DNA of 20,303 bases from Coemansia sp. RSA 1804 (GCA_027578815.1 JANBTH010000339.1:1-20303); one strand, 5' to 3'; positions 8,349-16,863 are shown, counted from the stretch's first letter. The notes: generated by a model not told the origin, from the sequence alone. Translations and numbers: made by a program.

Positions 8349-8702
8349 GGGGGGTTACTAGCTATTTTTCATAGCAAAGATATTACGCTTTATTAGAATA
8401 CCAATGTCTTGCAAACCAAACCACACTGTGCAAACCACTGTATATGTATATGTTGAAACGGCTGTTTCTTTGAATCGGATAGGCAGGGTGTATTTAAAAT
8501 GTTGTAAATAATAATGGTTCTTGCTTCACAATTTCTAGCTTGAGCTTTTGGTTGTTTGAAGGGAAGTTGTAAATATCAAAGCACAATCAACACAAGCATG
8601 TTTAGTTTGAACTGCGCTTATAAATATTCTCAAAGCATAACATGCCACATAATTCAGCAGCTTGGATTCTCGTTTTAGGGATAAAGGGCAAGATAAGCGG
8701 GA

Positions 8703-8979
8703 CTAACGGTTGTATATATCCTTCATATCCGAAGAACTCAGACTGCTGTTTGAAAGACTGCCAGCCGCCCCTGTAGAATAAAACGGAGCAGCCGAAATAC
8801 CAGAAAGAGTAGAGGTGGAGCTTTGAGATGTGCATAGAGGAGTTGATACAGTTCTGTTGTAGACGCTGAGACTGTCACCGCCAGCCAATGCGTTTCTAAG
8901 CGTTTGCTGACTAGACTGATGTGCGCTCTGTTGCTGTTGCTGCTGCTGCTGGCTTTGGTGATATATGTGTGTCCCAACA

Positions 8980-9011
<32 letters not shown>

Positions 9012-10377
9012 AGTGTGAGCATGACCGCCTAACGTCAAAGACTGGTTGGAAGCTGTTTGGTGAAGAGAAACCCCAACATGGCCAATGTTTGAGATTGGGC
9101 TCGCTGGTGAAGGGGATGTAGGCACACCGCCAATAAGCCCGCCAGAGCCCAGATGCAGATGCGTGCCCAGTGTGGATATCGAGGAGGAGTAGCCAAGTTC
9201 GGGGTGTAAAAGAGAGTTTGTGTCGTGGTCCGAAATAAATATGGACGGCCGGGTGGACTGGTTACCAATAGCCGACTCAATGTCAATATCGGGAGGAATA
9301 TTGATGCTACTTGTGCTATTCTGCCTCAAGGACTGCAACAACTGACGAATTATGTTTTCCTGCGATGCCTGCTTCTTTCGCGTTTCAGCCAACTCGCGGA
9401 TGACTTCAGACAGATTCTCCTGAAGGTGGTGGACACGCTTAACAAGATCCGTATGAGAAACCTGTAGCATGACAAAGTTTGCGTGTAGATCTCCGGCCTC
9501 GCGCCGTAGTGACTCTGACTCCATCGTCTTGCGTTTTATTTGGTCCAGTAGGTCAGTCCGGTCGCGGATAAACTTTGGGTGGGAAAACTCCCAGATTTGG
9601 TTCTCAGCCATGGTGCGATGGCCGCGAGGGGACTTGTTCACCTTGTGGAAGCCATACCTATAACAGCGAAATCACATTATAGACACGTGCAGGTCAAAGG
9701 GCGAAATAAGACGCTATGGATATTAGCACAGGACTTTCGACAGCACGGAACCACACCGCGCAAGTACCCACCCACAGGTATGGGATGATAATGATGGGAT
9801 AGGCCAATTAATGGCGCATCAGAACTTTACTGGATGCACAGCCAGTCAGTAAGTCCATATCAGGATGGACAAGCAGAAAAAGAGTCTTGAACAAAAAGAA
9901 AACAGACAGCACTTACATATTGAGCTGGCGCACAAAGCTCGAAAAGTTGTTGTGCTTAAAGTGTTTTGGAAGGAGCTCACGCGAGAACTCCATAATGTTG
10001 CAAACAACAAAGGACGTCCCGGCAAAGTTCCAGGATATAAGGTGTTGGTACTGGCTGTCGTTAACCATCTCGTGTAGCTTGCTTACAAAGGTATTCCCCA
10101 GCTTGCTTCCGTTTGAGGACACGGAGGAGCGGCGGCTTTCCATAGAAGATGGCGTCGTGCTACGAGCAATGGGCTTCAGGTACTGGTCGGATGCATCTAC
10201 AAGCAGGTGCTGGCCAGCCTCGAGCGCATTCACAGGTGTCACGTCGGGAGACAGCGGAATATGCCTGCCTTGACCAAAGTCGGTGGCAGCAAGCGTTTCG
10301 TGAAGGTGCTGTAGGCTGTTGCTGGCACTGTTGGTGCCGCTGCTAGCAGTGCTGTTGCCATTTATGTTAATGTTCAT
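8703..10377 (-). CDS. HSF-type DNA-binding transcription factor
   Basis: Two exons, 9917-10377 and 8703-9657, separated by a 259-bp intron (9658-9916, gtaagt...ttatag), giving 471 residues. The HSF DNA-binding domain (about 96-200) begins FVSKLHEMV, continues through SWNFAGTSF and FSRELLPKHFKHNNFSSFVRQ, and crosses the splice junction at LNM/YGFHKVNK. It ends WEFSHPKFIRDR. A heptad-rich coiled coil (about 200-280) follows, resembling the HSF trimerisation region. The rest is Ser/Gly/Thr-rich with uninterrupted runs of 10 and 8 Gln, typical of an activation or low-complexity region. There is no response-regulator domain in the frame, which argues against Skn7/Prr1. Whether it is the main heat-shock factor or an Sfl1/Mga1-like paralogue cannot be settled here. 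The chosen ATG (10375-10377) is the first in frame. Confidence 0.88.
8928..8951. repeat. CAG/CAA microsatellite encoding 8 Gln
   Basis: Eight glutamine codons (CAG with two CAA, read on the - strand) inside the HSF-type transcription factor. Confidence 0.85.
8982..9011. repeat. CAG/CAA microsatellite encoding 10 Gln
   Basis: Ten glutamine codons (nine CAG, one CAA, read on the - strand) inside the HSF-type transcription factor, 30 bp from the other polyGln tract. Confidence 0.85.
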
Positions 10378-10646
10378 TCTGCTATAGCCTGCTTGCGTGT
10401 GCACGAGTTTGGAGGAAAACAAGAGCTACGAATCTAGCAAACGACAACAACAGGTATATCTTTTTATTGCTTTGTAAGAAAAAGAGCAGATGCGATGTTC
10501 AAAAATAGCAGTGCAAGTAAAAACGGGGGCAAATAATAGAGCGCGCTTGTCGCAACAGAGTCCTAAAAATCAAGAAAGATAGAGAGAGAGAAAAGGCGTT
10601 TATACACTACTCCTCGTGGTAAGGGGGGAAAAAAACAAAGAAAAAA

Positions 10647-10654
10647 TTCTAGAA
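10647..10654. promoter_or_regulatory. HSE-like palindrome upstream of the HSF gene
   Basis: TTCtaGAA, two inverted nGAAn units with the canonical 2-bp gap, about 270 bp upstream of the HSF start codon. It could allow autoregulation. A single 8-bp match is weak evidence alone. Confidence 0.3.
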
Positions 10655-11040
10655 AGGTAAGGGACAATTTGGATGGGTGTGCGACTTTCACCAAACGGAC
10701 GGGGAAGCTTGCTGAGCAACATTTCCCAGTCCTGTGCATAAATCGGGAAGCCTGCCTTTGTTGCGCACATGGGTCGGGCGAGAGACACTCTTGTCTGGCT
10801 CCTGTTCTGTCTCTGCAACCCAGTCACGGCGCTGGCGGCGGCCCATCCTATTCCTCCTGCGTTGGGCGACCCGAATGCCCTGGCTCTGCTGCGCCTGGCG
10901 CAGTCGCTGTGGCCACATGAGTTCCGCCGCCGCCTCAGCGGCTCTGCCGTGTGTGAATGAGTGAGGAAGTGGGAGCGCCTTCTTTTTGCTGCTGGACACA
11001 CCGCCCAACCAGCGCTGCATCTAGAGTGAACATTCGAAAA

Positions 11041-11050
11041 AGAACGTTCT
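11041..11050. promoter_or_regulatory. HSE-like palindrome AGAACGTTCT
   Basis: A perfect 10-bp palindrome made of two inverted nGAAn units, with a further GAA 6 bp after its TTC. It lies about 665 bp upstream of the HSF start codon. Confidence 0.3.
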
Positions 11051-11645
11051 ACCCAGAACACTTGGACCCGTGCTTCAACTCTTTGTTCCTTGGATGTGAT
11101 CTCCATCCATGTTCCGTTTTTCGCGCCCGAGATAAGGAAAGAGAACAAGGACCCTCGCTCCACACACGCCAGTAACTCTCTCGCTGCTGGATTTTTCTAT
11201 TAGATTCACTCAACACCAACCAGCGCCCATTCCATTGTGTGGTGGCGGTTCCAATATCTTTCTCCTTTCCTTTCTTCACGTGGGGCTCGGTCGTGTGGAT
11301 ATCTGGTGCGACCAGTCTCACTACGAACTCTCGCACAGTCCCAAAGACTGCATTATTTCTGTTGTGTGCTCTGCTTTTTTATTGCGCAACCAGCTAACTG
11401 GTGGCCCTTTCGGCACCTGTCTGCAATCGAGAACAGTAACCCTCTGGCCAGCAAGCAGTGTTTCCAATTGGATCAAGGTTGCGCGATTGGCACTGTACAC
11501 TGGCGGGATATAGTATGAAATATGTATGATGCTAGGATGATAATGATGATGATTATCATTGACTGCCGTCTTCGCTTCTTTCCTCTTTGGTCCGCTAAAA
11601 AAAACCAAACACCCTTAGCTGTTGTCAATGTAATGTCGATACGTT

Positions 11646-11659
11646 GAATGTTCCTTGAA
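11646..11659. promoter_or_regulatory. HSE-like element GAAtgTTC plus offset GAA
   Basis: GAAtgTTC is a canonical two-unit inverted element, followed by a third GAA unit with a 3-bp instead of 2-bp gap. It lies about 580 bp upstream of NDUFB3. Confidence 0.25.
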
Positions 11660-11664
11660 CCCAA

Positions 11665-11773
11665 TCCGATTTGCAAACCTCAATACATTTGCATGGTTTC
11701 GCAAGCAGAAGAGCTAAAGAGCACATGTGTTGTGGCTATGCCAGTGGCTAAAAGACAAAATCTGCAAATCGGA
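11665..11773. repeat. 11-bp perfect inverted repeat pair
   Basis: TCCGATTTGCA at 11665-11675 and its exact reverse complement TGCAAATCGGA at 11763-11773, separated by 87 bp. It could form a stem with a large loop in a transcript, or be paired binding sites. Confidence 0.5.
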
Positions 11774-11900
11774 ACCTACAGGAAGCCCGCCATTGTTATT
11801 CTGCTCAGCATCCGCCCACATCACTTGGGGAGGTGGTTCCAACGCGTTTTGTCTTGTGTCTACATGGTAATAATAGGGTGTTAAGCATTTTCTAGTAACA

Positions 11901-11915
11901 TTCTAGAACTTTTTC
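11901..11915. promoter_or_regulatory. Near three-unit HSE upstream of NDUFB3
   Basis: TTCtaGAActTTT matches three alternating HSE units with one mismatch in the third (TTT for TTC). It lies about 330 bp upstream of the NDUFB3 start codon. Confidence 0.3.
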
Positions 11916-12239
11916 ACAAAGGCAAAGTAAGGATCTACATGGCATGATCTGACTCCACACCCACACAACCGCTAATCTCAAACCTGATCAGATCATTAAA
12001 TCCGCTTGCCCATGTCCGTTTCAATATCCACAAGGCAAAAAAACCCCCCACTATCAAGATGATCAAACTCCTCCCGCTTCTTTCTTTTTAATCCAAATTC
12101 GCATTTTGTTTATCTTTCCATCTCTTTCTTGTCTGTGGATTCGATATCTTTCTTCTTTGCCTCGCGATTTATCTGTCAATCCAATCCTGCTGCTCTCACT
12201 GCGACCTGAGCAGCAACTTAATTCGAATTTAAGCCTGCA

Positions 12240-12443
12240 ATGATTGACCCAGCAAAGATTGTAGAGAAGGCACAAAAGGCCGATATCAAAGACCCTTGGG
12301 CACGGCGCGAGGCCTGGCGCAAACACCCAGCGTTTTCGAAAATGAGTCAGCTCAAGGGAATGTTTCCAGGCTTTGGAATAGCGTCTGGTCTGTTTGCTGT
12401 CTATCTTGCGTACGACCACTTTGCAAAGCCAAAGAAGCACTGA
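12240..12443 (+). CDS. NDUFB3: NADH:ubiquinone oxidoreductase subunit NDUFB3 (B12)
   Basis: Accessory subunit of the membrane arm of mitochondrial complex I. The 67-residue product carries the family signature DPWARREAWRKHPAF (about residues 18-32), matching DPWGRNEAWR in the human protein. A single hydrophobic segment (about 40-60, FPGFGIASGLFAVYLAYDHF) follows, then a short basic tail (AKPKKH). Fungal B12 proteins have about this size and lack the His-rich N-terminus of animals. The ATG at 12240 is preceded by a long pyrimidine-rich leader. No intron is needed. It is divergent from the HSF gene and lies 685 bp upstream of DBT on the same strand. Confidence 0.92.
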   Translation: MIDPAKIVEKAQKADIKDPWARREAWRKHPAFSKMSQLKGMFPGFGIASGLFAVYLAYDHFAKPKKH

Positions 12444-13128
12444 AGCACAAATGCCCTACGTTCTTATCTCCCATATACTTTTTAATTCATATATTTAACA
12501 TGCTTGTCTTTCATATTTATATATTTGTTCTGTGCTTGCTGCTGGTTTGCTGGCATAATGGCTTTGGAAACAAAAGTGTATGCACACAAAAGGACTATGT
12601 TTGAACACAAAAACAAAGAAATTCATTGACGATGCTCCACAGCTCACGCTCTTACAACGCCTCATACACAGTGCAAATGGACAACTCTATCTGGAAAAGA
12701 TTAAAGAACAAGAGAAACAGAAAATAGTGCCGTGTTATCTCATACAATATGGAATTACCCACGGTTGACGCTGATCGTACGTGCACATGTATAAAAGAAG
12801 AAAAGGCACAGCACTACTTGGCTGTTCGGGAAATACGAAAATCGGAGAAAAACAACACTAGCAAACCGCCATCTAAACCACAGCAGCGATCAAGCGCCCA
12901 AACTTTCCCACGATCTGTTGCAACACATGTTCTCTTTTCCCACCATATTCTGTCTCTCTGTCTTTGCCTTTTTTTTCTTGTTGCCACCAGCTTCTCTGTT
13001 CAAGCCGAGCAGCGTTCTTCTGTTCTACATCCATCTTCTATTATGCTAGCAGAATAGCCTTTTTTCCAATTTTCTATTTCATCTGTTGCTGATTCTATTG
13101 TTGTTTTGTTTTCTTTTCGTCCAGGAAA
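12444..13128 (+). promoter_or_regulatory. NDUFB3 3' end, DBT promoter and probable 5'-UTR intron
   Basis: 685 bp without a recognised gene. TATAAAAG at 12790-12797 lies about 335 bp before the DBT ATG. The sequence immediately before the DBT ATG (about 13060-13125) is a long T/C tract ending in CCAG, which looks like a 3' splice site and implies an intron in the 5' leader. The donor is not clear; GTACGT near 12778 lies before the TATA box and so is unlikely. Short open frames at 12580-12768 and 12749-13057 have no recognisable content. Confidence 0.45.
12790..12797 (+). promoter_or_regulatory. TATA box of the DBT gene
   Basis: TATAAAAG, a full-consensus TATA element, lies about 335 bp upstream of the DBT start codon. 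That distance is long for a direct leader but fits one containing an intron. Confidence 0.4.
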
Positions 13129-14766
13129 ATGCATTCATTACGCAGTGCAATGCTGAGACAGGCGAGAGTCTATTCAGCAGTAGCTAATCCCGGAAGTAGG
13201 CTCTGCGTAGTTAATGGCTTTTCGACCAGTCTTGCACTGTCCTCGAAAGCATGTTTGCCGAAGGCACAGCGTACCGAGCCACCGATATCCTTACAATGCC
13301 TCCATCCGTCTGCTAGATGTCAGCGAGGGTTCCAATCAAGCACCCAGAGTCATGCAGGATTGATCTCATACAACCTAGCTGACATTGGTGAGGGAATCAC
13401 AGAGTGTGAGATTATCCAGTGGTTTGTTAAAGTTGGTGACAAGGTTTCTCAGTTTGACAAGATATGCGAAGTGGCTTCAGACAAGGCAACTGTAGAGATT
13501 ACTTCTCGCTATGACGGAACAATTAGAAAGCTTCACTATAATGACAACGAGATTGCCCTGGTCGGAAAACCACTCGTTGATATTGAACTAGAAGACGGCA
13601 AGGCTGATCCTGCTGCATCTGGCTTAACTTGCGACACCGCATTAGAGGAATCTGTTTCAAGCGCTCCTGCTCCTGCTGATGTTCCTGCTGCGGATCGATC
13701 TGATTCAGACTATTCAAGATCCCGCACAAGCGACGTTGTCTATGCTACACCCGCAGTGCGTCGTGTTGCTCGTGAGCATCTGATAGATCTCAGATTCGTT
13801 CCTGGATCTGGCAAAGATGGCAGAATCTTGAAAGAGGATGTGTATCGCTATATCAAAGATAACGTCAACCCTTCTGAGGCCTCAATATCTCATCCATCCC
13901 CTACCGAGCCCCTTTCATCTTCCTCTGATTCTGCCGAGCAGCACTTTGTTCAAGCGAATGCAAGCGAGTCGTCAGCAACAGCATGCCTTGCCGGTACATC
14001 TACTGTCGTCACCGGCGAGGATCGTGTGGTTCCACTTTTGCCAATACAGCGCGCCATGTTCAAGAGTATGACCGAGTCGCTGGGAATTCCCCATTTTAGA
14101 TTCAAAGACGAGATCGAGCTTGACGCACTCATGAAAGCCCGCCGGTGCATAAATGATTATCACAGCAAGACAGGTTCTGCCGACTCAGAGGCTGCGAAAA
14201 TGTCTTTTATGCCGTTCTTCATGAAGGCCGCGTCTCTTGCTCTCGCGAAATACCCGATCCTAAATGCAAAGGTGGTTTCCGATGACAAATCCCAGCCAAA
14301 ACTGCTTTACAGAGCTGCACACAACATTGGCGTAGCAATGGATACGCCAGGCGGGCTAATTGTTCCTAATGTCAAGAATGTGCAGACAAAAACACTGATT
14401 GAGATTGCAGCAGAGATCCAGCGCCTTGTGGAACTGGGGAAGCGTGGAGCAATTTCTAGTGCCGACATGAAGGGCGGGACATTCACACTTTCAAATGTGG
14501 GCATGATCGGCGGAACATATCTCAGCCCAGTGCTTGTCAGCTCTGAGGTGTGTATTGGTGCCATTGGAAAGACCCAACGCCTGCCTCGCTTTGAAACAAC
14601 AACAGTCAATGGCAATCCGGTAGAGCAAGTTGTCCCCAGACACATCCTTGTCACCAGCTGGTCCGCAGACCACCGTGTGGTGGACGGAGCAACGATGGCA
14701 CGCTTTGCTACGCTGTACAAACAGCTGATAGAATACCCCGAACTTATGCTTGCCAACATGAAGTAA
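13129..14766 (+). CDS. DBT: Branched-chain 2-oxoacid dehydrogenase E2 (dihydrolipoyl transacylase)
   Basis: Core E2 of the mitochondrial branched-chain alpha-keto acid dehydrogenase complex. It transfers acyl groups from lipoamide to CoA in Val/Leu/Ile breakdown. The 545-residue product has an Arg/Ser-rich presequence (about 1-70). A lipoyl domain (about 78-155) opens YNLADIGEGI and has the lipoylated Lys119 in VASDKATVE. An acidic, Ala/Pro-rich linker follows, then a peripheral subunit-binding domain (about 204-241, ATPAVRRVAREH...GRILKEDV). The catalytic domain runs from about 303 with the SWSADHRVVDG signature, His515 and Asp519 being the predicted catalytic pair. EGITECEI and SWSADHRVVDGAT fit the branched-chain enzyme better than pyruvate or 2-oxoglutarate E2. 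It is a single exon from ATG 13129, convergent with the MidA-family gene (139 bp apart). Confidence 0.93.
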   Translation: MHSLRSAMLRQARVYSAVANPGSRLCVVNGFSTSLALSSKACLPKAQRTEPPISLQCLHPSARCQRGFQSSTQSHAGLISYNLADIGEGITECEIIQWFVKVGDKVSQFDKICEVASDKATVEITSRYDGTIRKLHYNDNEIALVGKPLVDIELEDGKADPAASGLTCDTALEESVSSAPAPADVPAADRSDSDYSRSRTSDVVYATPAVRRVAREHLIDLRFVPGSGKDGRILKEDVYRYIKDNVNPSEASISHPSPTEPLSSSSDSAEQHFVQANASESSATACLAGTSTVVTGEDRVVPLLPIQRAMFKSMTESLGIPHFRFKDEIELDALMKARRCINDYHSKTGSADSEAAKMSFMPFFMKAASLALAKYPILNAKVVSDDKSQPKLLYRAAHNIGVAMDTPGGLIVPNVKNVQTKTLIEIAAEIQRLVELGKRGAISSADMKGGTFTLSNVGMIGGTYLSPVLVSSEVCIGAIGKTQRLPRFETTTVNGNPVEQVVPRHILVTSWSADHRVVDGATMARFATLYKQLIEYPELMLANMK

Positions 14767-14847
14767 AGATAAGCAGTTTTAGCAGCTAACTGTATTCCCA
14801 TTTGCACCATGTTTCCTTGAGTTTGGTTCCGTCTATGCTCTGTTTAC

Positions 14848-14853
14848 AATAAA
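14848..14853 (+). terminator. Poly(A) signal of DBT
   Basis: AATAAA begins 82 bp after the DBT stop codon and 53 bp before the end of the convergent methyltransferase gene. Confidence 0.55.
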
Positions 14854-14905
14854 CTCATGTCAATCCTTCTCAGGGTTCAATAGGCAGCTCAAGTAAAAAA
14901 TGTGA

Positions 14906-16429
14906 CTATGATAAAAGAAACTTTGTATTCTCGTAGAAATCAAGCATTGGATTTTCGCCTGAACGGGTTTGCGTTTTACCCAGGTCTGCGTTTGCCTTGG
15001 CAAACTCACGCTGTGTGCAAACCCGCGAGCCGGATATTCCGGTCTCTAGAACAGAACCCCTCTTGCAGACATGGTCGTATATCTGCTTGAGAAGCTCAAA
15101 GTTTGTTGGAAAGAAAATGTCAAACCATCCGGGCTGAACGAGATATGTCTCGCACGGAACCATGGCGCCGCCAAAGCGCGTCTGCACGACTGGTGCATCC
15201 ACAGCGCCAGGAACGGTGTCAGGGAGCTCATGAAAGTCGCTAAGAACAAGCCTGTGACGGGGGAAATATTTGTCAAGAACGCGGCAAAACTGGAATGTCT
15301 GAGTGGGGATAAACTCGGGTTTTGTCAAGTTCGGAGAAAATGGGAATTTGGCGCGTATACTGCGATAGAGCTCTGGCGGAATCGCCGGTGTATGGTATGC
15401 AGGGCCTTTCAAACTTGCACGCGCACTAAGATAGTCGGCAATCAGCGGGTCGGACACTTGTTGATAGAACTCTTCAAACTCACCATCGTCGTACACCCGC
15501 ACAAATGCCTGATACGGCTCACCTGCATCAAATCCATAACGCACAACGTCGTGTGCAAAATTGTCGATGACTTCCATTGCTACAAAAAAGCACGGTCTCT
15601 CCACACGTGTGTCCCAGTCAAAAATAGACTTGTTGATAACACGGGCATTCGTATGAGGCGCCTTGCCTTGCCGGGCTTGCTGCCTCAGCTGCTGTTTTGC
15701 GAGCTTGGTGCTTATCTCTATCAGATTGTACTCCATGCTGCTGTAGATTGCTGGCTCATTGTCACGAATGTAGTCGAGAATGTTTATCATCAGCGTTCCA
15801 TTTCCTCCGCCCATTTCGTAGATTGTCAGCGGCTCCTCTGACCGCTGCCTTGTGCTGTCAGCCTTGAATTGCTTGATTATATGCTGTGCAATGGAATATC
15901 CATACCAAGGCTTGAGGATCTCTGTCGGAGTATGCCACAGCTGACGTGGAATGTTGCGAACATCGTCAAGCTCGCTCTCCATCTCCTGGTATTCCACTCC
16001 CATGGTCTTTAGAAAGTCGGCACAATCGCGAAACTTTGAAAAGACAAACTCCTTTCGTGGCGAAAATATAAGCGCCTGCTTTGAGAAATACCCGTATGCA
16101 GGATTGTAAAGCGAGTCACTGATAAAGTCTCGTACTAGCATCGTTACGTTTCTGGGAGGCTTTGTAAATTTTACAGCACACTCGTCTGCTGTTACCAGCA
16201 TCGACGGGATGCGCGGATCGGCCGTTGTTGCTGGCATCCGCATTATATCGCGCACCGTGTCTAGATAGCCTTTTAGATTCCCGCCGTCATCGTCTGTGGC
16301 CTTGCCATTGGTATTTCTTGATGGACTCGCCTGCTTTCTGCTGTATTTGGCATTTCTCGGAAGCCCTGCACTGCATGAGAAAGCACGACGTATGGTACGT
16401 GCCGCTGTCAACTTTACTCTGCTCGCCAT
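14906..16429 (-). CDS. Mitochondrial MidA/NDUFAF7-family SAM-dependent methyltransferase
   Basis: The 507-residue product belongs to the Methyltransf_28 (DUF185) family. In that family NDUFAF7 dimethylates an arginine of a complex I core subunit during assembly. The start used is ATG 16427-16429, which opens a basic presequence (MASRVKLTAARTIRRAFS); another in-frame ATG lies at 16555 but would put a less typical segment in front. An N-terminal family block (VRDFISDSLYNPAYGYF, 99-115) precedes SAM motif I EMGGGNGTLM (205-214) and YNLIEIS. The FVAMEVIDNFAHD segment follows, where NDUFAF7 proteins have NEFFDALP. The EMGGGNG version of motif I is typical of a fungal mitochondrial paralogue (yeast YKL162C type) rather than canonical NDUFAF7, so the substrate is uncertain. 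It is divergent from the FHA-kinase gene. Confidence 0.82.
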   Translation of the reverse strand: MASRVKLTAARTIRRAFSCSAGLPRNAKYSRKQASPSRNTNGKATDDDGGNLKGYLDTVRDIMRMPATTADPRIPSMLVTADECAVKFTKPPRNVTMLVRDFISDSLYNPAYGYFSKQALIFSPRKEFVFSKFRDCADFLKTMGVEYQEMESELDDVRNIPRQLWHTPTEILKPWYGYSIAQHIIKQFKADSTRQRSEEPLTIYEMGGGNGTLMINILDYIRDNEPAIYSSMEYNLIEISTKLAKQQLRQQARQGKAPHTNARVINKSIFDWDTRVERPCFFVAMEVIDNFAHDVVRYGFDAGEPYQAFVRVYDDGEFEEFYQQVSDPLIADYLSARASLKGPAYHTPAIPPELYRSIRAKFPFSPNLTKPEFIPTQTFQFCRVLDKYFPRHRLVLSDFHELPDTVPGAVDAPVVQTRFGGAMVPCETYLVQPGWFDIFFPTNFELLKQIYDHVCKRGSVLETGISGSRVCTQREFAKANADLGKTQTRSGENPMLDFYENTKFLLS

Positions 16430-16863
16430 GGGGCTATAGTAGCTACAAACAATCCCTTTCCTACACAATGACGGTTGCGTTTCTGCAATATCAAATAACA
16501 AAAAAAAAACACAGAGATTACAACTTTCCCCTTCACCACAGTCGGACTGCCACATCCTCAAAAGCACTCGATTCGCTGATAAACACTTGCATGGCAACTG
16601 AAGACTGCATCTACGCTTAGGGGAACAGAATGATCACTAAACCAAGTCAGAAAAAAAGACGTGGCTTCTGCTTCTTTCCGTTCGCGGTCTTTTTTGTTTT
16701 TACTTACCGTAATATAGAGTGAATTTGTATCTATTTGAATTTACAGACAATACGCTATTGTTGTTCACGCGTTTTCCTATTATAGTACATGCGCTCGTTC
16801 CAGTCAACGTCCACCGTCTGTTTAACCAGGCTTAACTGACTTCTTCCCAAAGGCACACGCAGA
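16430..16863. promoter_or_regulatory. Divergent promoter region MidA-family gene / FHA kinase
   Basis: 434 bp between start codons. It includes an A run (16499-16509), A+T-rich sequence around 16680-16745, and ACGCGT at 16767-16772, an MluI cell-cycle-box hexamer 92 bp upstream of the kinase ATG. No gene is seen. Confidence 0.45.

Larger units (their letters stand above)
8101..8702. other. Convergent intergenic region SEN54 / HSF
   Basis: 602 bp between two convergent stop codons; presumably both 3' UTRs and terminators. It includes AATAAA at 8161-8166 for SEN54 and two predicted hairpins between 8276 and 8348. I see no gene. Confidence 0.6.
10378..12239. promoter_or_regulatory. 1.86-kb divergent intergenic region HSF / NDUFB3
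   Basis: This is the longest gene-free stretch in the window. It should hold the promoters and 5' leaders of the HSF gene (-) and NDUFB3 (+). Features seen are a G/A-rich segment (10564-10660), a GC-rich patch (about 10690-10980) with overlapping open frames on both strands, four HSE-like palindromes (10647-10654, 11042-11049, 11646-11653, 11901-11908), an 8-bp inverted repeat (11537-11559), and an 11-bp inverted repeat pair (11665-11675 / 11763-11773). A pyrimidine-rich stretch (12060-12200) leads into NDUFB3. I recognise no protein in any frame. Confidence 0.55.

Noticed and set aside
10600..11163. 187-codon open frame on the - strand upstream of the HSF gene
   Set aside because: Low-complexity Arg/Ser-rich translation with no family resemblance, and competing open frames on both strands; treated as intergenic and raised only as a finding.
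12063..12440. 125-codon - strand frame opposite NDUFB3
   Set aside because: It mostly overlaps NDUFB3 and its pyrimidine-rich leader on the other strand; the translation is basic and featureless.
12580..12768. 62-codon + frame after NDUFB3
   Set aside because: Short, no start context or family match; it probably lies in the NDUFB3 3' region or DBT upstream region.
12749..13057. 102-codon + frame ahead of DBT, with a hydrophobic stretch
   Set aside because: It lies around the TATA box and pyrimidine-rich leader, and the hydrophobic part comes from the T/C tract; no recognisable protein.
15071..15841. 256-codon + frame inside the MidA-family gene
   Set aside because: Shadow frame; the - strand has the methyltransferase motifs and a full-length domain.
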